The translations under genes and the position numbers were made by a program. Of a DNA stretch of 64,000 nucleotides, positions 44,772 to 56,669 are shown in pieces. Numbering within the stretch: position 1 is the first letter of the stretch; each line of letters starts with the position of its first letter. The stretch covers positions 3,720,001 to 3,784,000 of the forward strand of contig JAHWDD010000005.1 of NCBI GenBank assembly GCA_023897205.1, in the 5' to 3' direction. The DNA comes from Exophiala sp. HKRS030. Taxonomy: Eukaryota; Ascomycota; Eurotiomycetes; Chaetothyriales; Herpotrichiellaceae. The notes under the pieces were generated by a model that searched no databases, had not been told where the DNA came from, and was given only the letters and a program-made list of their open reading frames with translations.

Positions 44772-47700
44772 ATGGCTTCGCGACAAGATGTCAGAAATAA
44801 GGGGAAGGCAGTATACGGCTCTAACGATCTTCGCCAGACCTGTGAGTTGATCTTCGAATCATCATGGCAAGGCTATCGAACCTTGGGCACTTCATTCTCA
44901 TGGAACGATACTGACTGCTGTTTTCACAGACCAAGCTCCCGCTCAAAACACCCTTCATGATGATGGTGAGTTCACACACCCAGGCAATTGGCCCTGATGT
45001 TGTGTCTCCAGCTACACTTCCCACAACCCTTGACTAATGAAGAGAGTGGCCGCCAGAAATGAACGCGGATTTGCCAGAACGTTTCAGAGGATTAAAAACA
45101 CGAGGCAGCAACAATAACCCTTCCAGCTCTCGACCAGAAACCGATCTTGAATTGAAGCTAAACCTTGACATCCGGAATTACTTCATCAAGCAAGATGCCA
45201 TCGCCCCAAGAACGACTAAAGAGAAGTGGCTCTCCAGCCCAGAGGTCCCGACAAACGAAGAGCTTGGAGAAGAACTGACGGACGTACTCCAGAATAAGAT
45301 CAACGGGCCTTATAAAACCAGGAGCCAATACCTCAAAACGCAGTATTCTTTGCAGCGCGAGGATGCCGTTGGTTCCCTTAGAGATGCGATACACGACTTC
45401 AGAAACAACCCCCAAACGAAAGACACACAGAAGTTCGTAATCTATGATCAGGTACGTGACCAGCTCGTCTTATCGAAGCTGAGATTGCTGAGAGATACAG
45501 GTTCACTTTGCTGGTTTCACATTTGCGAGGAAAGGGTTGGCGGCAAGAATTAGGTTCACCACCAATAGGGCTGGAAAGAAGATTTCTTGGACGACTTCGA
45601 AAAGACTTACATCAGGCACATTAGTCGCGTTGGTGAAGGCCAGCGACAAATTGGACAACTTTCAAGGGCTCATCACGGCAGTCGTTGCTGCAAGACCACT
45701 GGCAGGTGTGCTATGTCAAGAACCGGAGATCGATATCTACTTCAGCCGTCCAGAGGACATACAGATTGACCCGCAAGAGGAGTGGCTGATGATAGAGGCC
45801 AAGCAAGGCTATTTTGAAGCCTATCGCCATACACTGAAAAGTCTGAAGATGCTGTCACAAGAAACGTAAGTAGTCTCTCCTGCCGCCGTTGCCTGATGCT
45901 GAGGGTCAGGTTTAGATTCCCCTTTTCGGATCAAATCTGTAAGCTCGTCCCTGCGGATGAGGCACCAGAATACATTCGAGAGTATTCTAGTATGAATCTC
46001 GGGGCCGCTGCTGGCCCTGGTCAAAAGGAAGCATACTCGAAAGTTCTGATCTCCGAAGAGTGGCCCCCTGCCCCAAAAGATACTCTTGATGATTCCCAGT
46101 GGCGTGCTTATCGCGAAATGATCACGAAGTCCTTGTCCATAATCCAAGGACCGCCAGGTACAGGAAAAACGCATGTGTCGAAGGTTGCAATCCAAACTTT
46201 GGTAGAAAATAGTCGGCTGGGTGATCCACCTATTATCATCGCGGCTCAGACAAATCACGCCTTAGATCAGTTGCTTGAACATGTCTCTCAATTCGAACCG
46301 AGCTACATTCGACTTGGTGGACGAAGCACAAACCCCGAAATCAAAAAGCGTGCTTTATTCGAGATCAGAAGACAGGAGAGGATCAAGCAGATTCCAGGAG
46401 GTCTAATGGGCAGGTCGAATAGTGCCTTGGACAAGAAGGCGAAAGAGATGATTGGCATTCTCGAGCCTATTCGAGCAGACGTCATGCATGACATGGATCC
46501 ATTTTCCACCGATCAGTCTCCTGCGACTAAGACACTTGTTCAGCTGGGCGTCCTGAACGCTCAACAGGCCAAGTCGTTGGAAGAAGGCGCGTCTCAATGG
46601 GTCTCCGCAAATCCTACCAGTGAAGGCCCAATCTCGCTATGGCTAGATCGGGCACTGTGCCCCTTTGTCTATCAATACTCTCAGGATAATTATGGTTTCG
46701 ATGAAGTTGAAGAAGAAGACCTAGAATTCGAGCAGTTGAGAGAAAACGAAGACTCAAGTGGTGTCAACGACGAGGAAGACATTGAGATGCTCAAAGGTCC
46801 CTTCGCTGGAATTAATGACAAGTTCACGGTTCAACCACATACTGCCATCGATCTTGCAAAGGCTGAGAAACAACTTGACTTAGTCAATGATCTTTGGAAA
46901 GTCCCAGATTATCTTCGTGGCCCGATGTATTCGGTCATCCGCTCAAGAGCGATCGCGGCGATATGCAAGAAATTCTCCACACTTGCAAAAGAGTACTCAA
47001 ACTTGGTAACTCAAAGCTTGATAGGGAAATGGGAACAGGATGCTGTGTATCTTCAGCGTGCTCGTATCATTGGTCTCACCACCACAGGCCTTAGCAAGTA
47101 TCGCGCCTTGATCTCCGCACTGAGGCCGCGAGTTTGTCTGATTGAGGAAGCGGCCGAAGTTCTTGAAGCCCCGGTTACAGTCGCGTGTGTCGAATCGCTG
47201 CAGCATCTGATCCTCGTTGGCGACCATCAGCAACTTCAAGGTCATTGCAGTGTACCGGAGCTGGAAGGTGATCCGTATTTTCTGGCAGTATCGTTGTTCG
47301 AACGGCTCGTGCGCAATCAGATGCCGTACAAAGCACTCCTTCGTCAATGCCGCATGGATCCAGAATTTCGACGACTAATCTCAAGCATATATCCGAACTT
47401 GACCGATCACCCTCTTGTGCTTAACCGGCCTGTTCAACCCTGGGGAATGGGCACGCTGAAGTCGTTCTTCTTCGATCATCCATGGTCAGAAGATCGGGAT
47501 GCGTCCATGTCTGTCTATAATGAAGAAGAAGCCAAGTTCATTGCAGGGTTTTACCGTTATCTTCAGCAGAATGGAGTTGTTGCTGAAAGAATCACCATCC
47601 TGACGTTCTACAACGGGCAGCGGAAGAAGATTCTCCGTGAACTCAGAGATTTGCTTGGTGTTACGGGCACGTATCACAACGTCAAAACGGTTGACTCTTA

Positions 47701-48862
47701 TCAAGGCGAGGAAAACGACATCGTCTTGCTATCGATGGTCCGAAGCAATGCGGACGGAAAGATTGGCTTCTTGGCCAATGACAACCGAGTCAATGTCGCC
47801 TTGTCCAGGGCTAAATTTGGATTTTATCTTTTCGGAAATGCCAAAGCACTCATGACCGGTAGCGGTTTGTGGATGAATGTGGTCAATACAATGAACGCAG
47901 TTCCGAAACGCATGTCCGACGCGCTTCCCATCCGGTGCAAAAACCATGGTATTACGTCTCTAGTGGAAAATGCAGATCAATGGGAGGATGTTGACTGTGG
48001 CGGTTGCACACTATTATGTGACCAAAATCTTACTTGTGGTCATAATTGTCCCCTCAAGTGCCATCCATATTCTCATGAGGGCGTAAAGTGTGATGTGGAT
48101 TGCCACAAGCTACTTCCTTGCGGACACAGTTGTGACAGAAAATGCACGGAGCCCTGCAACTGCGATTGCGATTTGTTCGAATCCATACAACGCAAAAAGC
48201 GAGAAGAAGAAGGTAAATTGAATAACGTGTGGCCTCAAGAAGGTCAAAGCGATGGTACAGGCAAGTCTCTCGGAAGAGATGTCAGGAACCTGCAGAAGTC
48301 TGTCAAGGGTCAGCATGATCCCCCATTCAAGAGTGTTTCTTACTTACGACCACAGTTTCCTGGGCTAATTGATAGTCCCGCGTTCCTGGATGCGAAACCT
48401 ATTGAAGAAACGAATCGGCCTTCTATGTCGGCAAGATTCCACTCGCGCAATATCATCCCAAGGGACCACAAAGTGGTAGGTACACCAGCCTTGTCACTTC
48501 ACGAAGCCGAGGTGCAGCACCAAAGCCAGGAACAGTGGACTCAATTTTCCCGAGGCGGAGCCCAAGTTGACGATAAACGTCGTGCTTCACTAGAGGATCC
48601 TGTTGAGCGACCGGAGATGCCGCTAATCGACTTGTTGCCGACCATACTGGATGACGATGTTGCGGGTGGGGTGGAGGCTGAAAGTGTACAAAGACTCCAT
48701 GCTGGGAGGAACCGGTACCTGCATGATTTCCGCGTGCGTAAAAAGCGAGGGGGCAAGTTGAGTCAGGAGATGCATTCTTTTCCAGCGGTAACAAATACAG
48801 GGAAGAACGTCCGTGGCTATGACGCAGTCACAGAGTCTGACGACCTCTACGGTCCAGGTTAA
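44772..48862 (+). CDS. NFX1-type zinc-finger superfamily 1 helicase (ZNFX1/Hrr1-like)
   Basis: Five exons (44772-44841, 44930-44965, 45045-45451, 45501-45865, 45910-48862) encode 1276 residues with all phases correct. The N-terminal region has KLNLDIRNYFIKQD and HFAGFTFARKGLAARIRFTT. An SF1 helicase core follows: Walker A in IQGPPGTGKTHVSK (about residue 372), CLIEEAAEV (about 703), GDHQQLQGH, LRQCRMDPEF, and TVDSYQGEENDIVLLSMVRS with NVALSRAKFGFY. The C-terminal part (about 988-1050) has NFX1-type zinc-finger repeats such as CDQNLTCGHNCPLKCHP and LLPCGHSCDRKC. Relatives include animal ZNFX1 and fission yeast Hrr1, which works with RNA-dependent RNA polymerase in RNA silencing. An RNA-surveillance role here is inference. 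Introns 1-4 are 43-88 nt. No frame errors. Confidence 0.95.
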
Positions 48863-50239
48863 AGGCAAAGCTAGACTGTCTGTACGGCTCAGGAAAAATG
48901 GAAGGCGTCGCAAAGGTTTCTTCAGAGATCCAGTGTTCACTCATCTGAACGGCTGGCTTCAACATGATTCGGCATAGGGTGAAGAGAATAGAGTCGCCTG
49001 CGCCTCGATCAATCCCCTATAAATCTATGGCAAAGTGTAACGGAAGCATTGCGGCTCAGGTACGATAATAGTATTTAGAGCCTGTTCGTAAATGATCTTT
49101 GGCCAGTCGTCATTACTCCAGACTCGTATCGACAACAAGAAGAGCCTTTGAGACAAATACCCAGAGAACACAACCACACCGACGACACACCGAAATGAGT
49201 TAATCCTGTAGCAATCTTCCCCAGGGCCCATATCAACCGTGTGTCCGAGCCGAGTCCGGATGGGCGTGGTTGAACCCCTCGGCTGGGACATCATGGCGCA
49301 ATCTGTCACCATCCGACTTCCCCACCCGAGGCTGACCCGAACCTCTATGCGGAAGTACCACTAAATCGAACTATCCATGCATGACTTCTCACACCACGGC
49401 ACTTGGCCAAACATGCGTCTCACAGATCTGAGGTCCTGAGCCATATCCATCTTGACAAGTACTACATCGAAACACGGATTTTCCTGACCTGCAGCCGCCA
49501 ACAGAACGCTCAGTCACGATTCCTGCATACCCGTCGCATTAATAATTTGTTCGGAACGAAGAACATGGCTCCACCGCCGGAGACTAGAGTACCCCGTAGA
49601 CTGGCGAGACGAGATGACGTGTTTGATGCCACTTCCATCAACCCACCACCCCTCAAAACCCCATCGTTCGAGAGCACGGGTGGGAGCATTACAGACTAGA
49701 CTAATAATAACTAGTAGGTGACTAACTAGTCAGCATACAACGCAACGACCGAGAGGCGGCGAATGGGTGATCGTCTCGCATCACATCATCTACAACGCTA
49801 CCAAGGGGGCAAGGTGGATTAGAGCTTCCGACGACAAGTTCCGCTCGATTTGTAAAGAGTCAATCCTCCATGTTCCCGGCCGAGGGGCAAGGAGGAGGGG
49901 GAATGGAGAGTTCTCGACCAAGGTCTTATTTTTTGAAGGAAAAGTATATATCAACGGCCATGGTTGGCTTGGTTCCCTCAGTTTTGTCTTTTTTGATAAG
50001 TTTAGGTATATAATCCAGAGAACTCATAGATTTTGCAGACTTGCTACAAGCAAACACTATTTGCGCTGTTGTGTTCTTCATTCCCAGCTCCATCCTCGCA
50101 CGGTTTCGGAAAGATACATCATCATCGTTGCATTTTCTCCCGGCAGGATTTCTACATCAGGAAATAGATAAAACACGGAGAAATTGGAGCCCGTTGCTTG
50201 TCTTCGACGAAAGACAACCAAGAAAGAAGCGCACTGAAA
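48863..50239. other. Intergenic, nothing recognised
   Basis: About 1.4 kb between two + strand genes. Only short frames without domains are seen (for example 49403-49699). It should hold the promoter of the isochorismatase-fold gene. Confidence 0.5.
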
Positions 50240-50951
50240 ATGGCGTCTGCAACAGAAGTCAAATCCTTCCGTCAGCTTGTGGGAAGACCAGCCTCGACAG
50301 CTTCGCCCACAGACTCGACGTTGATCATCATCGATGCCCAAAACGAGTAAGTCGTTCAACCTCCACAAGGATTCCGATTTGATGGCGTTTCTGTCCAAGC
50401 TCGGGTCATTGCAGCCGAGTACGTTGAAGGATACTGACATATCAATCACGAACAGGTACGCTGATGGTCTGTTGAAAACCGTCGATGTAGATAACACACG
50501 CAAGGCGATTGCCTCGCTACTTGAAAAGTACCGGGCGGCCGGCGACGGCAAGAACATTGTGCACGTGGTCCATCAGACGCCAGAGGGAGCGCCAGTCTTT
50601 ACGCCCGGGACCGCTGCCGCCGAAGAATTTGATGAGCTGAAGGCACGCGAAGGCGAGAAGGTCATCGCAAAACAGCTTGTCTCGAGCTTTGCTGGTACCG
50701 ACTTGCATGAGTATTTGACCAGCTTGGGTGAGCGAGGCAAGAAGACAGTGCTTACGGGTTACATGGCCCACGTCTGTGTGTCCACCACCGCCAGGGCTGG
50801 AAATGATCTCGGCTACGACATTATTCTCGCCGCCGATGCCATCGGTGACAGAGACATTCCGGGTCTCACTGGCACAGAGGCCACCAAAGCAGTACTGAGC
50901 GAGCTGGGTGATGCATTTGGAACAGTTATTCAGAGCGTCGAAGTGAAATAG
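50240..50951 (+). CDS. Isochorismatase-fold cysteine hydrolase
   Basis: Two exons (50240-50346 and 50456-50951, 109-nt intron) encode 200 residues. The catalytic triad of the family is present: Asp32 in LIIIDAQNEY, a lysine in the VIAKQLVSSFAGTDL segment, and Cys143 in GYMAHVCVSTTARAG. VHVVHQTPEG and the preceding strand form the usual Rossmann-like sheet. Such enzymes hydrolyse isochorismate, nicotinamide, N-carbamoyl compounds or related amides. The substrate cannot be read from the sequence, and the lack of a signal peptide suggests a cytosolic enzyme. Length is typical for the small fungal type. The gene converges with the SRR1-like gene. Confidence 0.92.
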
Positions 50952-51453
50952 AGGGAAAGGCCAGGAGTTCTGGAAGGTCTGGGCACTCTTCCTATTCCTC
51001 TCAATCGAAGTTGTGGACAGTCGGCCACTCATCTTGTAAATGCTGTGGAGACATGAAATATCAGATGTGTTTAGAATAGGTCACATGATTCTTGTTCGTT
51101 TGTTGTCTGATTGATGGCCTCGCAAATCTGCGACAAAACTCATATGCGAGTAATTGCGATTTATTGAAGCAGGAAGCCTATATGTTTGAATCATGTTTTG
51201 AACTTGATGAGAAGCTTATCAAGGAGACGGTGTCCAGTCAGTGACTCTGCCACAGTGGAGATCTGATCAGCTGAGAAACTGTGCATTAGTCGCAAATCTG
51301 GTGCTTGGTTCAATGGTTCATACCAAGATGATATCACAAAAAATACTAGCCATGAGCAAGCAAATTGGACATACCTCAATGTGGAGGGCCCCATGTGTAT
51401 TATTGCCTTTGAGGTGTGAAGATACTGCTTACCATTTTGACAATTCGTGCCGC
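50952..51453. other. Spacer between convergent genes
   Basis: About 500 bp between two 3' ends. Nothing is recognised beyond presumed 3' untranslated sequence. Confidence 0.5.
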
Positions 51454-52454
51454 TCAGGGAGTAGTAGCTGCCTTGTCTGGGTCATACTGCAGCAAAGCAA
51501 CACCTTCGAATGGATAGTTATGCACGGCCAAATTCGGTAGTGTCGTGCCTGAACATTTACTCTTAAAGTCCTCGAACAAGGCTCGGTTGATGAGATACTC
51601 CGCATGTAGCTGATTCTTCCAGCCATCAGTCTGGTAAAGTTCACTATGGTGAGCTTCTTGATCTGTTCCGTGAGGTGATGAAACCCTTCCACGCAACATC
51701 CAATGCAAGGATCGGAGATCCGACGGCGTAACACCATCCTGAAGCAATGGCCAACGGTCTTCAAGAGCTCGATGCAACCATAACTGGGGTTTGTGGTACA
51801 TGATCTGTAGCTCAACCCAGTGTTCGGCGCAAGGCGAGTACACGAAAGCACATTGATTGATCAAGTCGAAGCCTTTCGGATGATTCACAACCTTGATATC
51901 GAGCGTGGCCAAGAATTCATTGTCGAGATCATTGTATAGCGGTTCTTGAGCATACATTGTTGGTTGAGTGCCTTGCAGCTCGCCGATAAGATGACCAGCA
52001 GTTCTGAAGGCTGCGATTTGGTAGTACGCGACCTCATCACGACCTGCGGTTGGAGCCGAACAACTGCCAGAACCCACGAGAACGCAAGTAGATATCTGAA
52101 CTTGGTCTTCCGAGGCAAGCGTTCGTTGCAGAACCTCTTGAAGTGCTATACAACTCTTGGTTTGAGACCATTTCATGGCGACTGTAGTATATCTCTTCTT
52201 CAGGGTTTCAAGCGTCGCTCCTGGTGGCGTGGGTACAGGGTTTGGAATGGAAAGCTCGAAGCCGACGCTTCGGTCTCCAGAAGACCACTTGAAAGGCAGT
52301 AACTGTTCTTTCGAGACAAACTTATTACTGGGGGTTGAGCTGGTGAAAGTGGTGGGGCTCGCGGCGCTGACACTACCTTGGTCCACCCATTCTCGTCGAC
52401 AACTGTGAAACGATGCTTAGGAGGAGGTTTTCTCCTGTGGCTAGTGTGAGGCAT
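51454..52454 (-). CDS. SRR1-like domain protein, one frame break
   Basis: One exon gives 333 residues after adding one base at 52330-52334 (a run of five C on the coding strand). The start MPHTSHRRKPPPKHRFTVVD is followed by DENGWTKV, the usual short N-terminal motif of SRR1 proteins. The domain itself shows STCVLVGSGSCSAP, QIAAFRTAGHLI, a LYNDLDNEFLATLDIKVVNH segment and FVYSPCAEHWVELQIM. Plant SRR1 acts in light and clock signalling and the yeast relative affects haem metabolism. The role in filamentous fungi is not known. After the SRR1 core come about 100 extra residues with no recognised domain. The break lies in the poorly conserved Pro-rich linker, so its exact position is less sure than in the other genes. 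Confidence 0.78.
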
Positions 52455-52935
52455 GTTGTGACAGCCGTGATTAGCTGGTAGAGGGCGAGGGCGAGATCGG
52501 GGTCTCCGTCAGTGTTCTAGAGCACGATCCCCTCGTGGAAGGATTAATGCGAAGCGGGGCTTAGGGCATGGTCGGCCTTACAATGCTGTTCTCTTCAAAG
52601 GCAGTGAGGAAATGGAAATAGGTTTGATTTAAAACAGTGGGCTACAATCGAAGAACTCATCCAGAAAACCTTTGTTGAGTTTTGGAACATTGGAGAAAAC
52701 TGTCGCTACTCGCGAAGAGGACTGACCATAGGGGACCTCAGCATGGTACATGAAGTTTTTCGATGAATCGGGCGCAATCAACATTATATTTCCGAAGTAA
52801 TGCCGGCGAGGCTGTGAGATGCAAGGTCACGTGCAAAGCGCAGCCAGCTGCTGGTGTAGTGTGGTGTCTCTCAATTATCTTGCGTTTTGATTGGTTGTTA
52901 CTAATACTTCTATCTGGACTTGGCTCATGTTCGCC
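52455..52935. other. Intergenic, nothing recognised
   Basis: A 481-bp spacer between two minus-strand genes, containing the presumed promoter of the SRR1-like gene. Confidence 0.5.
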
Positions 52936-53762
52936 TCACATCCAGTCTTTGTTGCCGTGATGAGAGACAAATGCTCCTCCATTGCCCTTCTCGAGACTGA
53001 AATCATAGGTGACTGCCAGAACCTTGGTAGCAGATTCGACTGGAGTGAGAGGGCCTGCCCATCCCGGCGCATTCGCCCTGAGGTTTCGAATTGTTATCGG
53101 CTCTTCTTCACCTTGCCATGTTGCCACAACGCCGGGCGAGATGGCAATGAACAGTATGCCCTTACTCTTGAGCGTTGCATTGAATTTGTAAATGGCAGTA
53201 TTGGCAGCGGCTTTGGAGATGGAGTAGATTGGACCATCGGTTATGGCACCATAGTTGATGAGGTCAGGATCTGCCATCCCAGAGCTGATGAGAACGACCT
53301 TGGAACCGGATTTCAGAAGAGGTAGGAATGTGCTGATGGTGTCAACTACGCCGACAACGTTGACCCTGATAGACCTGAACAGCTCCGTCTCAAAGGTTTC
53401 AGGGTCCTGTGCATAGCTGTCGATGAGGCGCTCATTGTCATTGTCAATAAGAGCAGCGTTGTTGATCAAAAAGTCGAGCTGGCCCCCGGTTATCTTCTGA
53501 GTTTCCGTAGCGGCAGCGGCAAGTGCTTTGCGATCGGTAATGTCGGCTTGCAAGAAAGTAACATTGGTGTATCCATCCTGTGCAAGCTTTTTGTCTGCCT
53601 CAGCCTTGTTTCGGACTAGCCCGATAATGACGTTTGCCGAATCTTTGGCAAGGACTTGAATAAATCCGTACTAGAAAACTGTTAGCATGACGATGTGATG
53701 GATCAGCAAGTCTGACTCACCCCGAGACCTCGATTAGCCCCAGTAATCAAATAGGAAGGCAT
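52936..53762 (-). CDS. Short-chain dehydrogenase/reductase (sniffer/C-factor type)
   Basis: Two exons (53721-53762 and 52936-53670, 50-nt intron) encode 258 residues. The nucleotide-binding motif TGANRGLG is at the extreme N-terminus, split from the rest by the intron. DFLINNAALID, VVLISSGMAD and the catalytic Tyr and Lys in YSISKAAANTAIYK follow, then AISPGVVATWQGE. These are the classical SDR landmarks. The substrate is unknown; close relatives include carbonyl reductases and polyketide ketoreductases. Without a neighbouring synthase, a secondary-metabolism role is not supported here. The frame is intact. Confidence 0.93.
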
Positions 53763-55908
53763 GTTGATGACAATGGAGACTTGGTATTCTCTTAGGGAAA
53801 AAACCTTTGCTGGTAGTTTGGACAATTTCAGGAGCAACTTCAAATGCGATGAACTGTTTGAGAGTGAGAAACAGAAGGAAGTGTCCTTTATATCCTCAAT
53901 AGGTGCCGGCATTCACTATGATTCAGAAACACCGTTGACCGTGTTTCGACCGTGATTTGACCTTGATTGCGCATGTTGCATTTGTCAGAAGCATCTTGAT
54001 ACGATGGCGCATAGCAGAACGAGCACCTTGCGTGCCTGGATGCATGGGTAGATCATTCGTCCGATGGACTCCGTGTTGGCTTACTCTAGCCAGTCGTGCC
54101 TCTGTGTTGAGGGACAGACACAGGAAAATGTGCGGGAAAGTATAAGATACAAGTGAAGCAGCTTGAAGATCAATAAGAGATGTCGCTGGCACCGAGTTTG
54201 AGGATGAAGGATGGTATAGATACACGTGGATGTGGTTGTAGAGGGGGAGCACATGAGGTGAATTGACTAGTTTAGTATCTACGCAAGTAGTTAGTGGCCA
54301 TTTACTAAGGCCTATCCAGGTTAGCGGCTTCGAACTTCAAGGAGCAATAAGGATATGCATAAAAAGCCTGTTGAAAGGGATCATGACTTGCTTCTGGGCC
54401 CTGGTCGAAGCACTCGATGACTAATTTATCACTGAGGGATAGTGCAAAGGGCAAGGGATCATTGTTGAACGAATGCCAACAGGAGGAGCGCCAATGATGG
54501 TTAGTGAGATCGAGTTGCCAGTGGTTGTATCTCTCCCGTGAATGAATGTGTGACTAATCTTGGTTCACAGGCCGCTCAGGGCGGCATGAGGCTTCAGATA
54601 TACGTCGGCGGGATATGGATGTGACTTTGCTAATTAGTACCCGCTTCGAAATTGAGATGAGATTGAGGAAACAAAGACAGAAACAAAATCATGCAACCGA
54701 GTCGGCCACAGCCAGACTGTGGACGGAGTACCGTAAGCGCTTGAGAAAGCTTCATGAGACTCGTTTATATGAGTATGAGTATGAGTGATTTGGTGGAGTG
54801 TGCGAGTGTGGGGAGGCGGGAGAGCGGCGTGGCGTGTGAGCACTAGTCTACCTAGCCATCTGCAAGTGCTTTCCGTAGGTACTCAATGCTTACGGATGTG
54901 GTGCATTAGCTGGTAGTGGACACTAAAACCTTTAACTAGAAGACTAGAGGCCTAGAGGCCTAGAGGCCAAGGTTAGTCACTTGGCAGTGAATGGGTGGCC
55001 CAGTGGCAAGGCAGGTGGCATGGGGACTCTGTGGCGCCTGGGAGAGGCCAAAGGGCAAGAACATGGTTGGTCCCTCGTGGCTGCTCGACGCACGCAGCCC
55101 GAAGCCAAACTGCAGGGAGGCTCTCCAATCATGTTCCCCACTCATCATGTAGCCGCCCGGATGGAGACAACAGACAGCCCAAGAATCGGTTCTAGGCACT
55201 CACAGGGCACCTAATCCGCTCTGCACCCACCCAATACCCTCCTCGGGCCTCCTCCATGCTGCACTCTGGCCACTCAGCTTTCGCTGTCCCTCCATTCCCA
55301 CCTATCTCGTTCTCATCTCAAAGACTACTCACCTTCAAATCATCTTGCTCGTCACAATTGAACCCTCGTCAAGTCCGTCCCTTTCACCATCCTTGTTACC
55401 ATAGTTTGTCTCGCCCGTTACTTGTACGGCGCTACCCGGCTCTGCTTTCACCATCTGCATGTCGGCCTCTCCACTCAGATCATCTATCGAAATCACCACG
55501 CCCAGTCACAGCGTTTCTGTCCATCTGACAAGCTTCCACGGCGGTTGACTAACTGGCCTAACCAAGTCCATGCATGACTTCTGGCACTTGTCTTCGCGGC
55601 ATCATCTCTTTAATGGCTGATCTTCCTCCGTGCCATGGTCGACCGACCTTGGTCTTGTCCTTTGTCTGCCTCTGCGAGCTGTACACTTGTACTTGGACTC
55701 ACCAACCAACCTGACCGCTTACCGACACTGCCTCTCTCTCGAAGCTGTCTTTCGATTCTATCAACGCTGGACGACCACATCCCGCTACTCTGTACCTGTC
55801 CGCTGCGACCATACTTTCGACCAGCTTGCTACGGATTTTGCTCATGACCACTTGACTGTACTTTCTTCCCAACCAGAATATCCTGCAACGCACGCACCCA
55901 CCTCAGTC
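53763..55908. other. Intergenic between divergent genes
   Basis: About 2.1 kb. The last 700 bp (55200-55908) are strongly pyrimidine-rich on the + strand, as in a fungal promoter and leader for the BIM1-like gene. The AGAGGCCT-type repeat at 54945-54970 and GAGTATGA repeats at 54770-54785 are minor. No gene was recognised. Confidence 0.5.
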
Positions 55909-56669
55909 ATGTTGTTCAGATCAGCCATTACCATATTGTCCCTCCTCAGCCTCAGCTGTGCTCACACCGTCATCACATATCCGGGCTGGAGAGGAGATAA
56001 CCTGCATTCCAATGGCACAGTGGAAGACACGAATGGCCTAGGAAGCCTCGAAGTTGGACAGAACAACACTCTTTGGCCCTATGGCATGCAGTGGATGTAT
56101 CCATGTGAGTCTGCTACCCTCAAGTTGCTCTTATCAAAATTGACATTATCCTAGGCGGCGGCATGCCTACATCGGAAAATCGCACAAAATGGCCTGTCAA
56201 AGGAGGTGCCGTTGCCTTCCAGCCAGGATGGTTCACTGGTCATGGTACAGCGTTCATCTATATCAATCTTGGTCTCGGCACGATTCCTCAAAACCTCTCC
56301 TTGGTCATGCTCAATGGCGTACAAATCGTTGGTCCAAGCAAAGATCCATATCCCGGATCATTTTGCTTCCCTCAAGTTCCGCTCCCTGCAGGTGTTTCGG
56401 TCCAAGTTGGCGACAATGCCACGATACAAGTCATTGAGACTGCCGTACATGGTGCTGCTCTGTACAACTGTGTAGACATCACCTTTGCTGAGCCCGAAGA
56501 TGTGCCAGAAGTCAACGAGTCAAACTGCTTCAACTCCACTCAACTGCGAAGCGAGCTGATCTTCACCACCGAATCTTTAGAGTCTGCAGCCACCATTACC
56601 TTTGCGCCCAATCATCTTCAGCTCTTCGCCCTTGTTGTTACTCTCTTGGCTGGAATGGCACTCATGTAA
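55909..56669 (+). CDS. BIM1-like (X325) copper-binding, GPI-anchored surface protein
   Basis: Two exons (55909-56104 and 56155-56669, 50-nt intron) encode 236 residues. A signal peptide (MLFRSAITILSLLSLSCA) would leave His as the first residue of the mature protein, HTVITYPGWRGDN. A free N-terminal His that binds copper is the key feature of LPMO-like X325 proteins. MQWMYPCGGMPTSENRTKWP, FQPGWFTGHGTAFIYINLGL, a YPGSFCFPQVPLPAG segment and NCVDITFAEPED follow. The C-terminus ends in a hydrophobic stretch (LQLFALVVTLLAGMALM) fitting a GPI signal. Cryptococcal Bim1 is needed for copper acquisition. Members of the family do not cleave polysaccharides despite the LPMO fold. Several N-glycosylation sites are visible. 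Confidence 0.92.

Noticed and set aside
44432..44773. 113-codon minus-strand frame in the SPT8/helicase promoter
   Set aside because: No conserved feature, and it overlaps the helicase start.
44772..56669. Secondary-metabolite gene cluster
   Set aside because: The short-chain dehydrogenase and isochorismatase-fold enzyme have no nearby polyketide or peptide synthase, transporter or cluster regulator.
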